Notes: a model not told the origin generated them from the sequence alone. Counted from the first letter of the stretch, positions 31,388-41,202 are shown. The stretch: DNA of 64,000 nucleotides from Amycolatopsis marina (GCF_900111885.1 NZ_FOKG01000003.1:292658-356657); one strand, 5' to 3'. Made by a program: numbers and translations.

Positions 31388-32380
31388 TCAGACGCTCCGG
31401 CTGACCGCTTGAGTGGCCGTGCGCAGCAGCTCCTCGGCCGTGCGCAGGGTGTTCAGGCCCTCCTGCATGGTCACCACGCCCGCGTCGAGGCCAAGCACCG
31501 CGTCGCGGAACTTCTCGTGTTCGGTGCGCAGCGGTTCCCGCTTCTGGATCGCGTACCGCGTCACGTTGCCCTCGGACACGCCACGGAAGTTCGCCACCGA
31601 GTCCCACTCGGTGTTGATCACACCGTTGGCGTAGAAGGTCAGGTCGGCGGTGAGGGTGTCGGCGACGAACGCACCCTTCTCGCCGGTCACCACGGTGAGC
31701 CGTTCCTTCATCGGCGACAGCCAGTTCACCAGGTGATTGGTGATGGTCCCGTTGTCGAGCCTGCCCGTGGCGGCGACCATGTCCTCGTGCGGCCTGCCGG
31801 AACGGGTGGTCACCTGCGCGGAAACGGTGGCGTACTCGGACTGGGCCAGCCACGCGGTCAGATCGATGTCGTGCGTCGCGAGGTCCTTGACCACACCGAC
31901 GTCGGCGATTCGCGCCGGGAAGGGGCCCTGCCTGCGGGTGGCGATCTGGTAGATGTCGCCGAGCTCGCCGTCGGCCATCCGCGCCCGCAGTGACTGCAAC
32001 GCGGGGTTGTACCGCTCGATGTGCCCGACCGCGCCGACGATGCCCTTGTCGGCGAACGCCTTGACGAGCTTCGTCCCCGCCTCGACGGTGTGTGCCACCG
32101 GCTTCTCGACCAGGGTGTGCACGCCTGCCTCGGCCAGCGCGAGCCCGACTTCCTCGTGCATGGCGGTCGGTACGGCACACACGGCCATGTCGATGCCCGC
32201 GTCGATCAGCTCCGCCACGGTGCCGAGCACCGGCAGATCGCCCGCGACACCGTGCGGGTCGCCGGTGGCATCGGCGACAGCGGCCAGCGTCAGCCCTTCG
32301 ACCTCGCGGATCACCCGCGCGTGGTGCCTGCCCATCATGCCGAGGCCGATCAGGCCTACTCGGAGGTCAGCCATCGTCAC
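31388..32380 (-). CDS. Gfo/Idh/MocA oxidoreductase, WbpB/WlbA-like
   Basis: A 330-residue NAD-dependent sugar oxidoreductase: VGLIGLGMMGRHHARVI (Rossmann), EKPVAHTVEAG (EKP motif), VGHIERYNPALQSL and the DLATHDIDL motif typical of WbpB/WlbA, which oxidise C3 of UDP-GlcNAc-uronate so that an aminotransferase can act. It is directly downstream of such an aminotransferase with a four-base GTGA overlap; an ATG at 32374 is the alternative start. Together they are the middle two steps of the UDP-2,3-diacetamido-glucuronate route. Confidence 0.8.
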   Translation of the reverse strand: MTMADLRVGLIGLGMMGRHHARVIREVEGLTLAAVADATGDPHGVAGDLPVLGTVAELIDAGIDMAVCAVPTAMHEEVGLALAEAGVHTLVEKPVAHTVEAGTKLVKAFADKGIVGAVGHIERYNPALQSLRARMADGELGDIYQIATRRQGPFPARIADVGVVKDLATHDIDLTAWLAQSEYATVSAQVTTRSGRPHEDMVAATGRLDNGTITNHLVNWLSPMKERLTVVTGEKGAFVADTLTADLTFYANGVINTEWDSVANFRGVSEGNVTRYAIQKREPLRTEHEKFRDAVLGLDAGVVTMQEGLNTLRTAEELLRTATQAVSRSV

Positions 32381-33468
32381 GCACCCGCCTTCGCCACTGT
32401 GTTCACCGCGGTCACGATGCGCTCGAGGTCCTCGTCGTCCAGCGAGGGGTGGACCGGGAGCGAAAGCACCGACCGGGCGGCCTGTTCGGTGTTCGGCAGG
32501 TCTTCCGCGCGGGCGAACGAAGGCAGCCGGTGGTTCGGGATGGGGTAGTAAACACCCGCCCCGACCTGGTGCTCGTCCTTCAGCGCCGCGACGAAACCGT
32601 CGCGGTCCTCCGGCACGGTGATCGTGTACTGGTGGTAGACGTGCACGGCACCGTCCGCGACCGCGGGCACCCCGACACCGTCGAGGTTCTTGTCGAAGAA
32701 CCGCGCGTTGGCCTGGCGGGTCCTGGTCCAGTCGCCGACCTTGGTGAGCTGCACCCTGCCGATCGCCGCGTGCAGGTTCGTCATCCGCGCGTTGAAGCCG
32801 ACGACCTCGTTCTCGTACTGGCGCTGCATGCCCTGGTTGCGCAGCAGCCGCAGCAGGCGCTCCACCTCGCTGTCCCCGGTGGAAACCATGCCGCCCTCAC
32901 CGGAGGTCATGTTCTTGGTGGGGTACAGGCTGAACATGGCGAAGGTGCCGAAGGTGCCGACCGGCGCGCCGTCGAGGGTCGCGCCGTGTGCCTGCGCGGC
33001 GTCCTCGTAGAGGGCCAGTCCGTGCTTCTCGGCGAGCTGCCGGAACGCGGGCATGTTCGCCGGGTGCCCGTAGAGGTGCACCGGCATGATGCCCTTGGTG
33101 CGCTCGGTGATCACGCTTGCCACGTGCTCGGGGTCGAGGCAGTAGTGCGCGAGCTCGATGTCGGCGAACACCGGCGTGGCGCCGGTCAGTGCCACCGCGT
33201 TCGCCGTGGCGGCGAAGGTGAACGAGGGGACGATGACCTCGTCCCCGGGGCCGACTCCCGCGGCGAGCAGACCAAGGTGCAGCCCCGCGGTGCCGGAGTT
33301 GACCGCCACCGTCGACCTGCCGTCCAGCAGTACGTCGCTGAACTCCTGTTCGAATGCGGCGACCTCGGCGCCCTGAGCCAGCATCCCGGAACGGAGAACG
33401 GCGTCGACTGCCTCTCGCTCCGCGTCGCCCACAATCGGTTTGGCCGCGGGTATGAAGTCCTTGCTCAC
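32377..33468 (-). CDS. DegT/DnrJ/EryC1 PLP aminotransferase, WbpE/WlbC-like
   Basis: A 363-residue nucleotide-sugar aminotransferase. PLP signatures: NSGTAGLHLGLLAAGV, YEDAAQAHGATLDG and the Schiff-base lysine in SLYPTKNMTSGEGG. It aminates the 3-keto sugar made by the adjacent WbpB-like enzyme. The GTG at 33468 (VSKDFIPAAKPIVG) is chosen by family length with GAGGGCGAG upstream. The region before it contains a 119-bp element with terminal inverted repeats, so its promoter may lie in or beside that element. Confidence 0.85.
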   Translation of the reverse strand: MSKDFIPAAKPIVGDAEREAVDAVLRSGMLAQGAEVAAFEQEFSDVLLDGRSTVAVNSGTAGLHLGLLAAGVGPGDEVIVPSFTFAATANAVALTGATPVFADIELAHYCLDPEHVASVITERTKGIMPVHLYGHPANMPAFRQLAEKHGLALYEDAAQAHGATLDGAPVGTFGTFAMFSLYPTKNMTSGEGGMVSTGDSEVERLLRLLRNQGMQRQYENEVVGFNARMTNLHAAIGRVQLTKVGDWTRTRQANARFFDKNLDGVGVPAVADGAVHVYHQYTITVPEDRDGFVAALKDEHQVGAGVYYPIPNHRLPSFARAEDLPNTEQAARSVLSLPVHPSLDDEDLERIVTAVNTVAKAGA

Positions 33469-33522
33469 GTCTCGCCCTCGATATCGTTCGGGGATTGTCG
33501 TCTCACTGCATCCAACTAGAAT

Positions 33523-33641
33523 GAGTGTTCTGCACGCTCGTAGCTGTGGCTGTCCTGCGCGCCTCACCGACACCCGGCCGCCACAGGCCACCCTTTGCAA
33601 GCTCCGGGCGGCCCCCGTCGGCCGAGTTGTGCATAACCCTC
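33523..33641 (-). repeat. MITE-like element, copy 1 (119 bp, terminal inverted repeats)
   Basis: Ends are GAGTGTTCTGCAC (33523-33535) and GTGCATAACCCTC (33629-33641), which pair with two mismatches. On the minus strand the element aligns along its whole length with the 120-bp copy at 42546-42665, with about 45 bases at one end nearly identical (three mismatches). It sits between the aminotransferase gene and the divergent flippase gene. No coding capacity. Confidence 0.75.
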
Positions 33642-33749
33642 ACTTTATTCCTGCCCTCGATTTCGCCTCGGCAGGGGCCGAACAGGCCGTGACCCTCGAC
33701 GGCTCGACCACCTGACCAGGGGCGCAGCCACCACAGATACTGTCGCGCT

Positions 33750-35270
33750 ATGACTGTGACGCCCGATGGCGGCGCCGATGCTACCGGCAGGCAGGCGGAA
33801 CTCATCGGTCACCGTCGCGCGCTGCTGACGCGACCGGACGCACGTACGGACACCGTGCCGCTGCCGGTCGCGTTGCGCAGCCTCGTCTCGGCGACCGGCA
33901 TCGCCATTCAGGGCCTCGTGCGTTTTGTGTACAGCCTGCTGGTCGGGCGCACACTTCCGGCGGGTTTTCTTTCGGCCACGAACAGTGCCATTTCCACCGC
34001 GCTGTTGGCCACGCTGCTGTGGCCGACCTCCATCGGCGCGGCCGCGGGCAAGTTCCTGGCGCGCGAAGCGGGCGACGTCGAACTCAGGATGACGCTGACC
34101 CATTACCTCGCACGGCTGTGCCTGCTGACGTCGGCGGCACTGGGCCTCGGTGCGGGACTGCTGACCTACTTCGTGCTCGTGCCGGGCGAACTGCTGACCG
34201 GTGCACTGGTCGCGCTGCTGACCGTCGGCTGGTCCGGGTACACCTTCGTGCGCGGTGCGCATTACGCCACGGGCCGGGTACTGCGGGCGACCGTCTGGGA
34301 CGTCCTGTCCTTCGTCGTCGCGGTCGGCGGCCTCGTCCTGGTACTCGTCTTCGACCTTCGCGCATGGCTGCTGCTTCCGCTGACGGTCGGCTATCTGCTC
34401 TACACCGTCGCGGGCTGGCCTCGCTCCCGGCGGGGCCGGATCGAGCCCGCCTTACGGGCGGAGATCAATCGCTTCGTGGCGTGGGGAGTGCTCGGCTCCC
34501 TCGCGACGGCGGGTTTCCTGCAACTGACGATGCTGCTCGCACACCAGACCGGCGACGTGCTGAGCGCGGACGCCTATGCCGCGGCGCTGACACTGGCCAC
34601 CCCGGCTTCGATGATCGGCGCGGTGCTCAGCCTGTTGTTGCTGCCCGCGCTGTCCGGTGCGGTCGGCCGCGGTGACCTGGCAACCGTCCGACGGCACACG
34701 GACACCGCCCAGCGAACGCTGATCGTCATGGTCGGTGGCGTGTTCGGTGTGCTGGTGGTGGGCAGCAGGCTGTTGGTCGCCTTCATCTGGCCCCAGCTGT
34801 CCGCCGCGGTACCGGTGCTCGAATTGCTGCTCGTCGCGACTTTCCTGCTCACGGTGTCGACCGCGGCCAGCGAATCCATCAGGTCCTACAGCGAGCACGG
34901 GGCACGGATGGTGGCGCTGATCCGCGGTGCGGGTCTTCTGGTCGGCCTCGGTGTCGCCGTCCTCCTCATCCCCCACCTCTCGGTCCTCGGCATCGCCACC
35001 GGCTACCTGGTGGGCATGAGCATCACCGGTCTTCTACCGGTGCTGCTGGTGTGGCGCCGCGACCGGCACCGCTGGGGCATGCTCATGCTGCGAGTGCTGG
35101 CCGGAGCCGCACTGGGGGCCGGATTGGTCCTGCTGCGTTCGCGCGTGCCCGGTCCCGGCTGGCTCGATGTCGCCATGGTCGCCGGGTTCGCCGTCGGCTG
35201 GCTGCTGCTGCACGGGCGCGACCTGCTGGCCGTGGTCCGCAAATCGGTGCGCACGCCGTCTCAAGGTTGA
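33750..35270 (+). CDS. Wzx/MATE-type polysaccharide flippase-like membrane protein
   Basis: A 506-residue protein with a ~35-residue hydrophilic N-terminus and about 12-14 hydrophobic segments in the pattern of the MVF/Wzx exporter superfamily (SGAVGRGDLATVRRHTDTAQRTLIVMVGGVFGVLVVGSRL near the second half). It probably moves lipid-linked oligosaccharide across the membrane. It starts an operon-like run with the GT4 gene 27 bp later. ATG at 33750 lacks a clear RBS. Confidence 0.7.
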   Translation: MTVTPDGGADATGRQAELIGHRRALLTRPDARTDTVPLPVALRSLVSATGIAIQGLVRFVYSLLVGRTLPAGFLSATNSAISTALLATLLWPTSIGAAAGKFLAREAGDVELRMTLTHYLARLCLLTSAALGLGAGLLTYFVLVPGELLTGALVALLTVGWSGYTFVRGAHYATGRVLRATVWDVLSFVVAVGGLVLVLVFDLRAWLLLPLTVGYLLYTVAGWPRSRRGRIEPALRAEINRFVAWGVLGSLATAGFLQLTMLLAHQTGDVLSADAYAAALTLATPASMIGAVLSLLLLPALSGAVGRGDLATVRRHTDTAQRTLIVMVGGVFGVLVVGSRLLVAFIWPQLSAAVPVLELLLVATFLLTVSTAASESIRSYSEHGARMVALIRGAGLLVGLGVAVLLIPHLSVLGIATGYLVGMSITGLLPVLLVWRRDRHRWGMLMLRVLAGAALGAGLVLLRSRVPGPGWLDVAMVAGFAVGWLLLHGRDLLAVVRKSVRTPSQG

Positions 35271-35297
35271 CACTGGACGTGGTTAGACTCCCTGGCC

Positions 35298-36443
35298 ATG
35301 GCGCATCGCGGGCGGATTCTTTGTATCTCCTTTTCGGATATCAACAGTGACTCCCGGGTCCTGCGCCAACTCGACGTGCTCGCCGAACTCGGCGAGGTGA
35401 CCACGGTCGGCTACGGCGACAAGCCGGCAGCGGCCACCGAACACCTGGAAATCGACGCTGATCTGCCGTCGCTGCCGCAGACACCCGCCGGGGTCGCCCT
35501 GCTCGCCCTGCGCCGATTCGATCGCGTCGAGTTCATGGGGCCCGCCGTCCGCGCCGCGGCGACACTGCTCGAAGGCAGGAAGTTCGATGTCGTCGTGGCG
35601 AACGAGGCCCGTGCGATGGCGCTCGCCCACCGCGTGGCCGACGGCGCACCGATCCTCGCGGACATGCACGAGTGGGCGCCGGAGGAACGCGCCCACGTGC
35701 GGTCCTGGCGGCTGCTGGTGAAGCCGTTCATGATCTACCAGTGCCGGAAGTACCTGCCGAAGATGGCGGCTGTGACCACGGTCAACGACTCCATCGGTGA
35801 GCTTTACCAGCAGGGATTCGGGGTACGTCCGCGCACCGTTCGCAACGCGGGCGCGTTCCGCGAACTGGAGCCGAGCGAGGTCGGTTCGGAGACCATCAGG
35901 CTGGTGCACAGTGGCGGCGCCATCCCGGGCCGCAACCTCGAAACACTCATCGAGGCGGTCCGCGGGCTGGACTCGACGTACTCCCTTGACCTGTATCTGG
36001 TGCCCGGCAGGGACAACGGGCGCTATCTGGACCAGCTTCGCGCGCTGATCGCGGACGATCCCCGGATCACGCTGCATCCGCCGGTGACCCCACACGAGCT
36101 GGTGCCGACGCTGAACCAGTACGACGTCGGAGTTTTCAGTCTGCCGCCCCTCACCCCGAACCACCGGTTCATGCTGCCCAACAAGATCTTCGACTTCGTG
36201 CAGGCGCGCTTGGCCGTCGTGTTCGGCTCGGCCCCGGAAACCGACCGGTTGATCACGGAGTACGACCTCGGCGTCATCGCGCGGGACGCGTCCGCGCAGG
36301 CCATGCGGGACACCCTGGCCGCACTGGACGTCGAGCAAGTGCGCGTTTACAAGCAGAACTCGAACAAGGCCGCTGAAGTGCTGAACTCGGCCGAAGATTC
36401 GGCGGTGACCAGATCACTCGTGGCAGAAATGTTATTGGAATGA
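35298..36443 (+). CDS. GT4-like glycosyltransferase
   Basis: A 381-residue GT-B protein. N-terminal domain RILCISFSDINSDSRVLRQLDVLAELG; acceptor-domain helix MALAHRVADGAPILADMHEWAPEE; donor-domain region IRLVHSGGAIPGRNLETLIEAV and FSLPPLTPNHRFMLPNKIFDFVQARLAVV, where the Asn-Lys-Phe stretch replaces the common E-x7-E. Located between the flippase and an OafA acyltransferase. The sugar specificity is not readable. Confidence 0.75.
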   Translation: MAHRGRILCISFSDINSDSRVLRQLDVLAELGEVTTVGYGDKPAAATEHLEIDADLPSLPQTPAGVALLALRRFDRVEFMGPAVRAAATLLEGRKFDVVVANEARAMALAHRVADGAPILADMHEWAPEERAHVRSWRLLVKPFMIYQCRKYLPKMAAVTTVNDSIGELYQQGFGVRPRTVRNAGAFRELEPSEVGSETIRLVHSGGAIPGRNLETLIEAVRGLDSTYSLDLYLVPGRDNGRYLDQLRALIADDPRITLHPPVTPHELVPTLNQYDVGVFSLPPLTPNHRFMLPNKIFDFVQARLAVVFGSAPETDRLITEYDLGVIARDASAQAMRDTLAALDVEQVRVYKQNSNKAAEVLNSAEDSAVTRSLVAEMLLE

Positions 36444-36520
36444 GCTAGCTTGTGCACTGCCGGGCTGATTCAGTATGGACGTACTGATCATCCAAAAAAA
36501 CAAGGAACAATCCCGGCAAC

Positions 36521-36550
36521 ATGAGTCCTAACGTCTGCCAAGCGGCATGA
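36521..36550 (+). CDS. Possible 9-codon leader ORF coupled to the OafA gene
   Basis: ATG at 36521, peptide MSPNVCQAA, with its TGA overlapping the OafA ATG in an ATGA arrangement. AAGGA lies about 13 bases upstream of the ATG, and the OafA start has no RBS of its own. It could provide translational coupling. Chance occurrence is quite possible. Confidence 0.3.
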   Translation: MSPNVCQAA

Positions 36551-38616
36551 ACCTGCCAAGTGTGTCGGACATCACCAGTCCGCCCATAAACAAAACAGGC
36601 CCTGCCGATTCTCGAAAAACCCCGCTCGTTGCGGGCTTTCGTCCGGAGATCGAGGGGCTGCGCGCGGTCGCGGTCCTAATGGTCGTCGTCTACCACGTGT
36701 GGTTCGGGCGGGTATCCGGCGGAGTGGACGTATTCCTGGTCCTTACGGGTTTCCTGATCAGTGGCTCCCTGCTCAGGGCAGCGGAGAACCGGGGGCGCAT
36801 CGAGTTCGGCGCATTCTGGGGACGGCTTTTCAAACGCCTTTTCCCACCCGTCGCGGTCGTTCTGCTCGGCGTTCTCGTGGCGACCTATCTGTGGCTGCCG
36901 GAGAACCGGTGGCACAACACGATCGGCGAGGTGGTCGCCACCGCGTTCTACTTCGAGAACTGGAGCCTGGCCACCAGTGCGGTCGACTATCTGGACAGAA
37001 CCGAACTGCCGAGTCCGGTGCAACATTTCTGGTCATTGTCGATGCAGGGCCAGTTCTATGTGATCTGGGCCGTACTGATCAGTCTTGTCACATTGGTTTT
37101 CACTCGACTACGTTTCAGCACGAGGTCCGCTGGGCTCGCCTTGTTCACCTCGGTCTTCGTCGCCTCCCTGACCTACTCAATCTTCGTTACCAGCACCAAC
37201 CAGCCGTGGGCATATTTCGATCTCGGCGCCCGACTGTGGGAGTTCGCCCTCGGCGGCATCCTGGCCATCGCCCTGCCGTACCTCCGACTGCCCCAACGGC
37301 TGCGTGTGCTCCTCGGCTGGCTCGGACTGGCCGCACTGATTCTGTGTGGCGCATTGTTCGACGTCTCCACGTTGTTCCCCGGTTACGTCGCGTTGTGGCC
37401 GGTCATTGCGGCGCTGCTGGTCGTGATCGCCGGGACCACCGGAAGCCGGATCGGCGCCGACCGGCTGCTCACCTGGCGACCACTGAAGTACCTCGGGGGC
37501 ATTTCCTACGCCCTGTACCTCTGGCACTGGCCGGTCCTCATCGTGTATTTGGCCGTACGGGAACGTTCCCTGGCCACGTTTCGTGGCGGGCTCATCGTCA
37601 TCTGCGTATCCCTTGTACTGGCGGCGGCGACCAAGGCACTGCTGGAGAACCCGGTCAACGCATTCACCAAGCCACGCACATCTCCGGCGTGGGCGGTCGC
37701 GGTCGTCGGATTGTTCATGGCACCGGTACTGGTTGCTTCGACAATGTGGACACAGCGACTCGACAGCCGAGCTGAGCTCGCGGCGGCGATGGTCGACGAC
37801 CCTGAGCGGTATCCTGGCGCACAGGCGATCGCGTTCCCCGAACGGAACCGGGCCCCGGGCGCGCTACCGGTTCTGCCCGAACCGGCAAGTGCCCGCGACG
37901 ACCTGCCCGTCACGTACGAGAAGGGCTGCCACGTCACCCTCGAGGGCACGGAAGTAGCGGTGTGCGAGTACGGCCCCGGCACCGCCGACTACAGCATCGC
38001 GGTGGTCGGTGCCTCACGTAGCGCACACTGGTACCCCGCGCTCAAAAAGGTGGTCGACAACAAAGGTTGGACGCTGTTCAACCTCACCAAGAGTTCGTGC
38101 CAGTTCAGCACTGACACACCTTTGACCGTGAACGGGGAGCTGTACGAGGAGTGCGTCGAATGGCGTGAAGGCGCCATGCGCACCTTGTCGGAACTTCGTC
38201 CTGACGCGGTTTTGACGTCCTCGACCCATGCGAGCCCGGAAGAGGGCGAGCAAACGTTCCAGGGTTTTGTCGACCGTTGGCGGCAACTGGACGAACTGGG
38301 AATCAAGGTTGCCGGCATCCGTGACCTTCCGCGAGTCGAGATCGACGGTCCCGAGTGCGTCGCAACCCGTGGTGCCGATCAGTGCGTGTCGAGCGCCGCC
38401 TACAGCCAGGCGGACACCGATCCCGCACGCGACCTCGTGGACCTGCCCGACAACGTCGCGTTAATCGACATGACCGAGTACGTATGCCCAGCAGGTGAAT
38501 GTCCGGCCGTGATCGGAAATGTGCTGGTCTACCGCGACACCTCACACCTGACCGCGACCTACTCCCGCACCTTGGCGCCCATTCTGGAAGAGAAGCTCAT
38601 CCAGGCCATCAACTAA
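36547..38616 (+). CDS. OafA/YrhL-type O-acyltransferase with SGNH domain
   Basis: A 689-residue fusion. Residues ~30-400 form the Acyltransferase-3 membrane domain (RPEIEGLRAVAVLMVVVYHV with the catalytic-type His; YALYLWHWPVL), and residues ~430-689 form an extracytoplasmic SGNH domain. Such proteins O-acetylate surface glycans. In block I the usual GDSH reads GASRS (VVGASRSAHW): the Ser is kept but Asp and His are changed; the C-terminal Asp-His (RDTSHL) is intact. It lies between GT4 and GT-C genes, so it probably decorates the polymer made by this locus. Confidence 0.8.
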   Translation: MNLPSVSDITSPPINKTGPADSRKTPLVAGFRPEIEGLRAVAVLMVVVYHVWFGRVSGGVDVFLVLTGFLISGSLLRAAENRGRIEFGAFWGRLFKRLFPPVAVVLLGVLVATYLWLPENRWHNTIGEVVATAFYFENWSLATSAVDYLDRTELPSPVQHFWSLSMQGQFYVIWAVLISLVTLVFTRLRFSTRSAGLALFTSVFVASLTYSIFVTSTNQPWAYFDLGARLWEFALGGILAIALPYLRLPQRLRVLLGWLGLAALILCGALFDVSTLFPGYVALWPVIAALLVVIAGTTGSRIGADRLLTWRPLKYLGGISYALYLWHWPVLIVYLAVRERSLATFRGGLIVICVSLVLAAATKALLENPVNAFTKPRTSPAWAVAVVGLFMAPVLVASTMWTQRLDSRAELAAAMVDDPERYPGAQAIAFPERNRAPGALPVLPEPASARDDLPVTYEKGCHVTLEGTEVAVCEYGPGTADYSIAVVGASRSAHWYPALKKVVDNKGWTLFNLTKSSCQFSTDTPLTVNGELYEECVEWREGAMRTLSELRPDAVLTSSTHASPEEGEQTFQGFVDRWRQLDELGIKVAGIRDLPRVEIDGPECVATRGADQCVSSAAYSQADTDPARDLVDLPDNVALIDMTEYVCPAGECPAVIGNVLVYRDTSHLTATYSRTLAPILEEKLIQAIN

Positions 38617-38725
38617 CTGTTCGGGCCGACCTCCCCACGGCAGAAAGCTCTGCCCGCCTGTAACATCGCGGCTTCGAAGTGAGTTCGTTCTCGCAACACG
38701 GAGTGCAGCACAGGGAGCAGTACGG

Positions 38726-40507
38726 TTGAGCGCCGATTTGCTGGTTTCGACGCATTCGTCCCGAAAGCGGCGAACGTGGGTGTTACTGGCGCATTTCGGC
38801 TGGATCGGGCTGCTCGCGCTGGCGGTCAACCTGCGAGTCGGCCGCTTCGGATTCAGCCCCACCGATCAGGGCTTCATCCTCGGCACAAGCTGGCGGCTCC
38901 TGAACGGGGAGATCCCGCACCGGGACATCATCTCGGCACGGCCGCTGGGCTCCCCGCTGCTGCACACCTTCGACTTTCTACTGCCCGGCCCGCTCTTCTT
39001 CATGTCGAACCTGGTGTCGATGGTCCAGATCGTGCTGTTGACGATCGGGTTCGCGGCGCTGGTCATCCGGCGTTCATTGTTGCGGTGGGGGCCACTGCTG
39101 ACCGGCCTCGTCGCCGCGGCCAGCGTGATCAACCTGCACACGCACGGACTCACCGCCTGGCACACGGTGGACGGACTCATGCTCACGGCGTGCGGACTGT
39201 GGGCAGTCGACGCCGGGCTCCACGCACGGCGAACCTGGCACTACCGGGCCGGGTTGGTCCTGCTGTGCCTTGCCGCACTGACCAAGCAGAGCTTCGCGCC
39301 CGCGGCACTGATCGGTCTGCTCATGGTGTTGCTGCATCCGTCCGTACGCGGCGCACGCCGCCCGGAGGGAGCGGCGTGGTGGCGGCACCGGCTCATCGAT
39401 CTGCTCTGTCTCGCCGCCCCTGGGCTGGTGTACCTCGGTGTCGTCACGATCGCGGGCGGCCTGCCCGACCTGATCGCGCAGCTCACCGGGGCTCATCCCG
39501 CGTATGGCCAACGCCTGTTCGAACTGGGCGAGCTACCCCAACTGCCCCTGCTCCTGATGCTCGCCGGTGCCGTGGCCGTGATCGCCGTGCGTCTGCTGGT
39601 CCCGCACATCGGCACTCCCGCCCGAATCGTCGAACTCGGGGCTCTGCTGCTCTTCGGTATTTTCGTGGTCCGGTTGCTGGTGAACAGCGAACTGTCCAGG
39701 GCGGGCGACTGGGGTATCCAACTGTGGTGGCTGTTGGTGCTCGCCTGCGTGGTGGACGCCGTCAGCCGCCGAAGGCTGCCCTGGCGCCCGTTCATCATCG
39801 TGCTGGTCGCCTGGATGTCCAGTCTGTCCTGGGGCTGGGACTCCCCGACATTCCTCGGCGGCACCATGGCGCTGACCGCCCTGTACCTGCTCGGGGGCGA
39901 CACGCTGCGCCGGCTCGGCGACACACTCGCCGAACGTGGCGGCCGGGCATGGGCCCTGTCCGCCGGCGCACTCGCCCTGGTGATCGTCCTGCTGGCCGGG
40001 CTGCTGCTTGCCGATTCGCATGACGCCGCGCCATACCGGGACCGGCCGCAAGGGGAACTTGTCGCGGATCTCGGCGAGGTCGACCCGGCGTTGACCGGTA
40101 TCCGGACCAACATCAACACCTTCACCTACGTGCAGCAGATCGACGACTGTATCGAGCGTTATCCGGCGGGGCGGGTGGCCGTGCTACCGGACAATGCGTT
40201 CGCCTATCCCGCGTTCGGTGTGCACAACCCGTTTCCCGTGGAGTGGCCGCGGCCACTCGAACTCGTCGCGGACTCCAGGGAACGGATGCTCGAAACCGCG
40301 GACCGGCTAGACCGGGAAGGCGATTACCTCGTGCTGTTCCAGACCATCGACGCGCGAGAGGGACTGGAGGCGGGTAAACAGGTGCCCGCGACAGTGCCGG
40401 AGGACGCGAAAATCATCGACTACGCCGGGCTGGAGCGAGCGATCAAGGGCCGGCTGACCGGGCAGCGGATCAGCTGCGGCAGCTTTGTCGGGGTCTGGTC
40501 GCGCTGA
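38726..40507 (+). CDS. GT-C-type membrane glycosyltransferase
   Basis: A 593-residue polytopic protein. A first membrane segment is followed by an outer loop FSPTDQGFILGTSWRLLNGEIPHRDII, with the acidic residue expected in the catalytic loop of polyprenyl-phosphate-sugar-using GT-C enzymes. About eleven segments follow, then a ~170-residue outer C-terminal domain. The TTG start has GGGAG about nine bases upstream. Convergent with the WbpD-like gene (16 bp). It could polymerise or side-branch the glycan after flipping; the donor is unknown. Confidence 0.7.
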   Translation: MSADLLVSTHSSRKRRTWVLLAHFGWIGLLALAVNLRVGRFGFSPTDQGFILGTSWRLLNGEIPHRDIISARPLGSPLLHTFDFLLPGPLFFMSNLVSMVQIVLLTIGFAALVIRRSLLRWGPLLTGLVAAASVINLHTHGLTAWHTVDGLMLTACGLWAVDAGLHARRTWHYRAGLVLLCLAALTKQSFAPAALIGLLMVLLHPSVRGARRPEGAAWWRHRLIDLLCLAAPGLVYLGVVTIAGGLPDLIAQLTGAHPAYGQRLFELGELPQLPLLLMLAGAVAVIAVRLLVPHIGTPARIVELGALLLFGIFVVRLLVNSELSRAGDWGIQLWWLLVLACVVDAVSRRRLPWRPFIIVLVAWMSSLSWGWDSPTFLGGTMALTALYLLGGDTLRRLGDTLAERGGRAWALSAGALALVIVLLAGLLLADSHDAAPYRDRPQGELVADLGEVDPALTGIRTNINTFTYVQQIDDCIERYPAGRVAVLPDNAFAYPAFGVHNPFPVEWPRPLELVADSRERMLETADRLDREGDYLVLFQTIDAREGLEAGKQVPATVPEDAKIIDYAGLERAIKGRLTGQRISCGSFVGVWSR

Positions 40508-40523
40508 TCAGCGCCTCTGCGTC

Positions 40524-41111
40524 CTAATCGGACTCGGTGAGCGTTCCGTCCGACTCGACGTAAATCTGCCCGGACAACGGGCAGACCCAGCGCGCCCCCT
40601 CCTGACGCAGCGGCGCGCCGGCCTTGCCGACCCAGCCCACCCTGCGGGCGGGCACGCCGACCACCAAACCGAAGTCGGGCACGTCCTTCGTCACCACGGC
40701 TCCGGCCGCCACCGTCGCCCACGCACCGATCCGCACCGGGGCGACGCACACCGCCCTGGCACCGACAGAAGCCCCCTCGGCGATCGTCACGCCGACGGCG
40801 TCCCAGTCGGAGGCACTCTTCAAGCTGCCGTCGGGGTTGACCGCGCGGGGGTAGGTGTCATTGGTGAGCACCACCGCAGGTCCGATGAACACACCCGCCG
40901 CCAGTTCGGCCGGCTCGTAGACCAGTGCGTTGTTCTGGATCTTGCAGTTGTCACCGACGCGGACACCGGTGCCGATGTAGGCACCACGCCCGACGATGCA
41001 GTTCTCGCCAAGCTCGGCGTTCTCCCGCACCTGCGCGAGGTCCCAGATCTTCGTGTTTTCGCCGAGCTTCGCGGTCTGCGCGACCTGTGCTCCGTCAGCA
41101 ACGAACGACAT
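40524..41111 (-). CDS. Hexapeptide-repeat acetyltransferase, WbpD/WlbB-like
   Basis: A 195-residue left-handed beta-helix acyltransferase. It starts SFVADGAQVAQTAKLGENTKIWDLAQVRENAELGEN..., the layout of WlbB/WbpD, which N-acetylates the 3-amino group of UDP-GlcNAc3N-uronate. Repeats run to ~150; a distinct C-terminal ~40 residues (RWVCPLSGQIYVESDGTLTES) looks like a small zinc-finger-like tail with one Cys. Downstream of the UDP-sugar dehydrogenase gene on the same strand (91 bp). Confidence 0.8.
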   Translation of the reverse strand: MSFVADGAQVAQTAKLGENTKIWDLAQVRENAELGENCIVGRGAYIGTGVRVGDNCKIQNNALVYEPAELAAGVFIGPAVVLTNDTYPRAVNPDGSLKSASDWDAVGVTIAEGASVGARAVCVAPVRIGAWATVAAGAVVTKDVPDFGLVVGVPARRVGWVGKAGAPLRQEGARWVCPLSGQIYVESDGTLTESD

Positions 41112-41202
41112 AACCCATCATTTCTTCAGGAGTGCGGCTTTCAGCGTCTGTTGGCAAACGCGCGTCACGATCGCCACGTAGCTCCAGTTCACCAGTTCGC
41201 TT

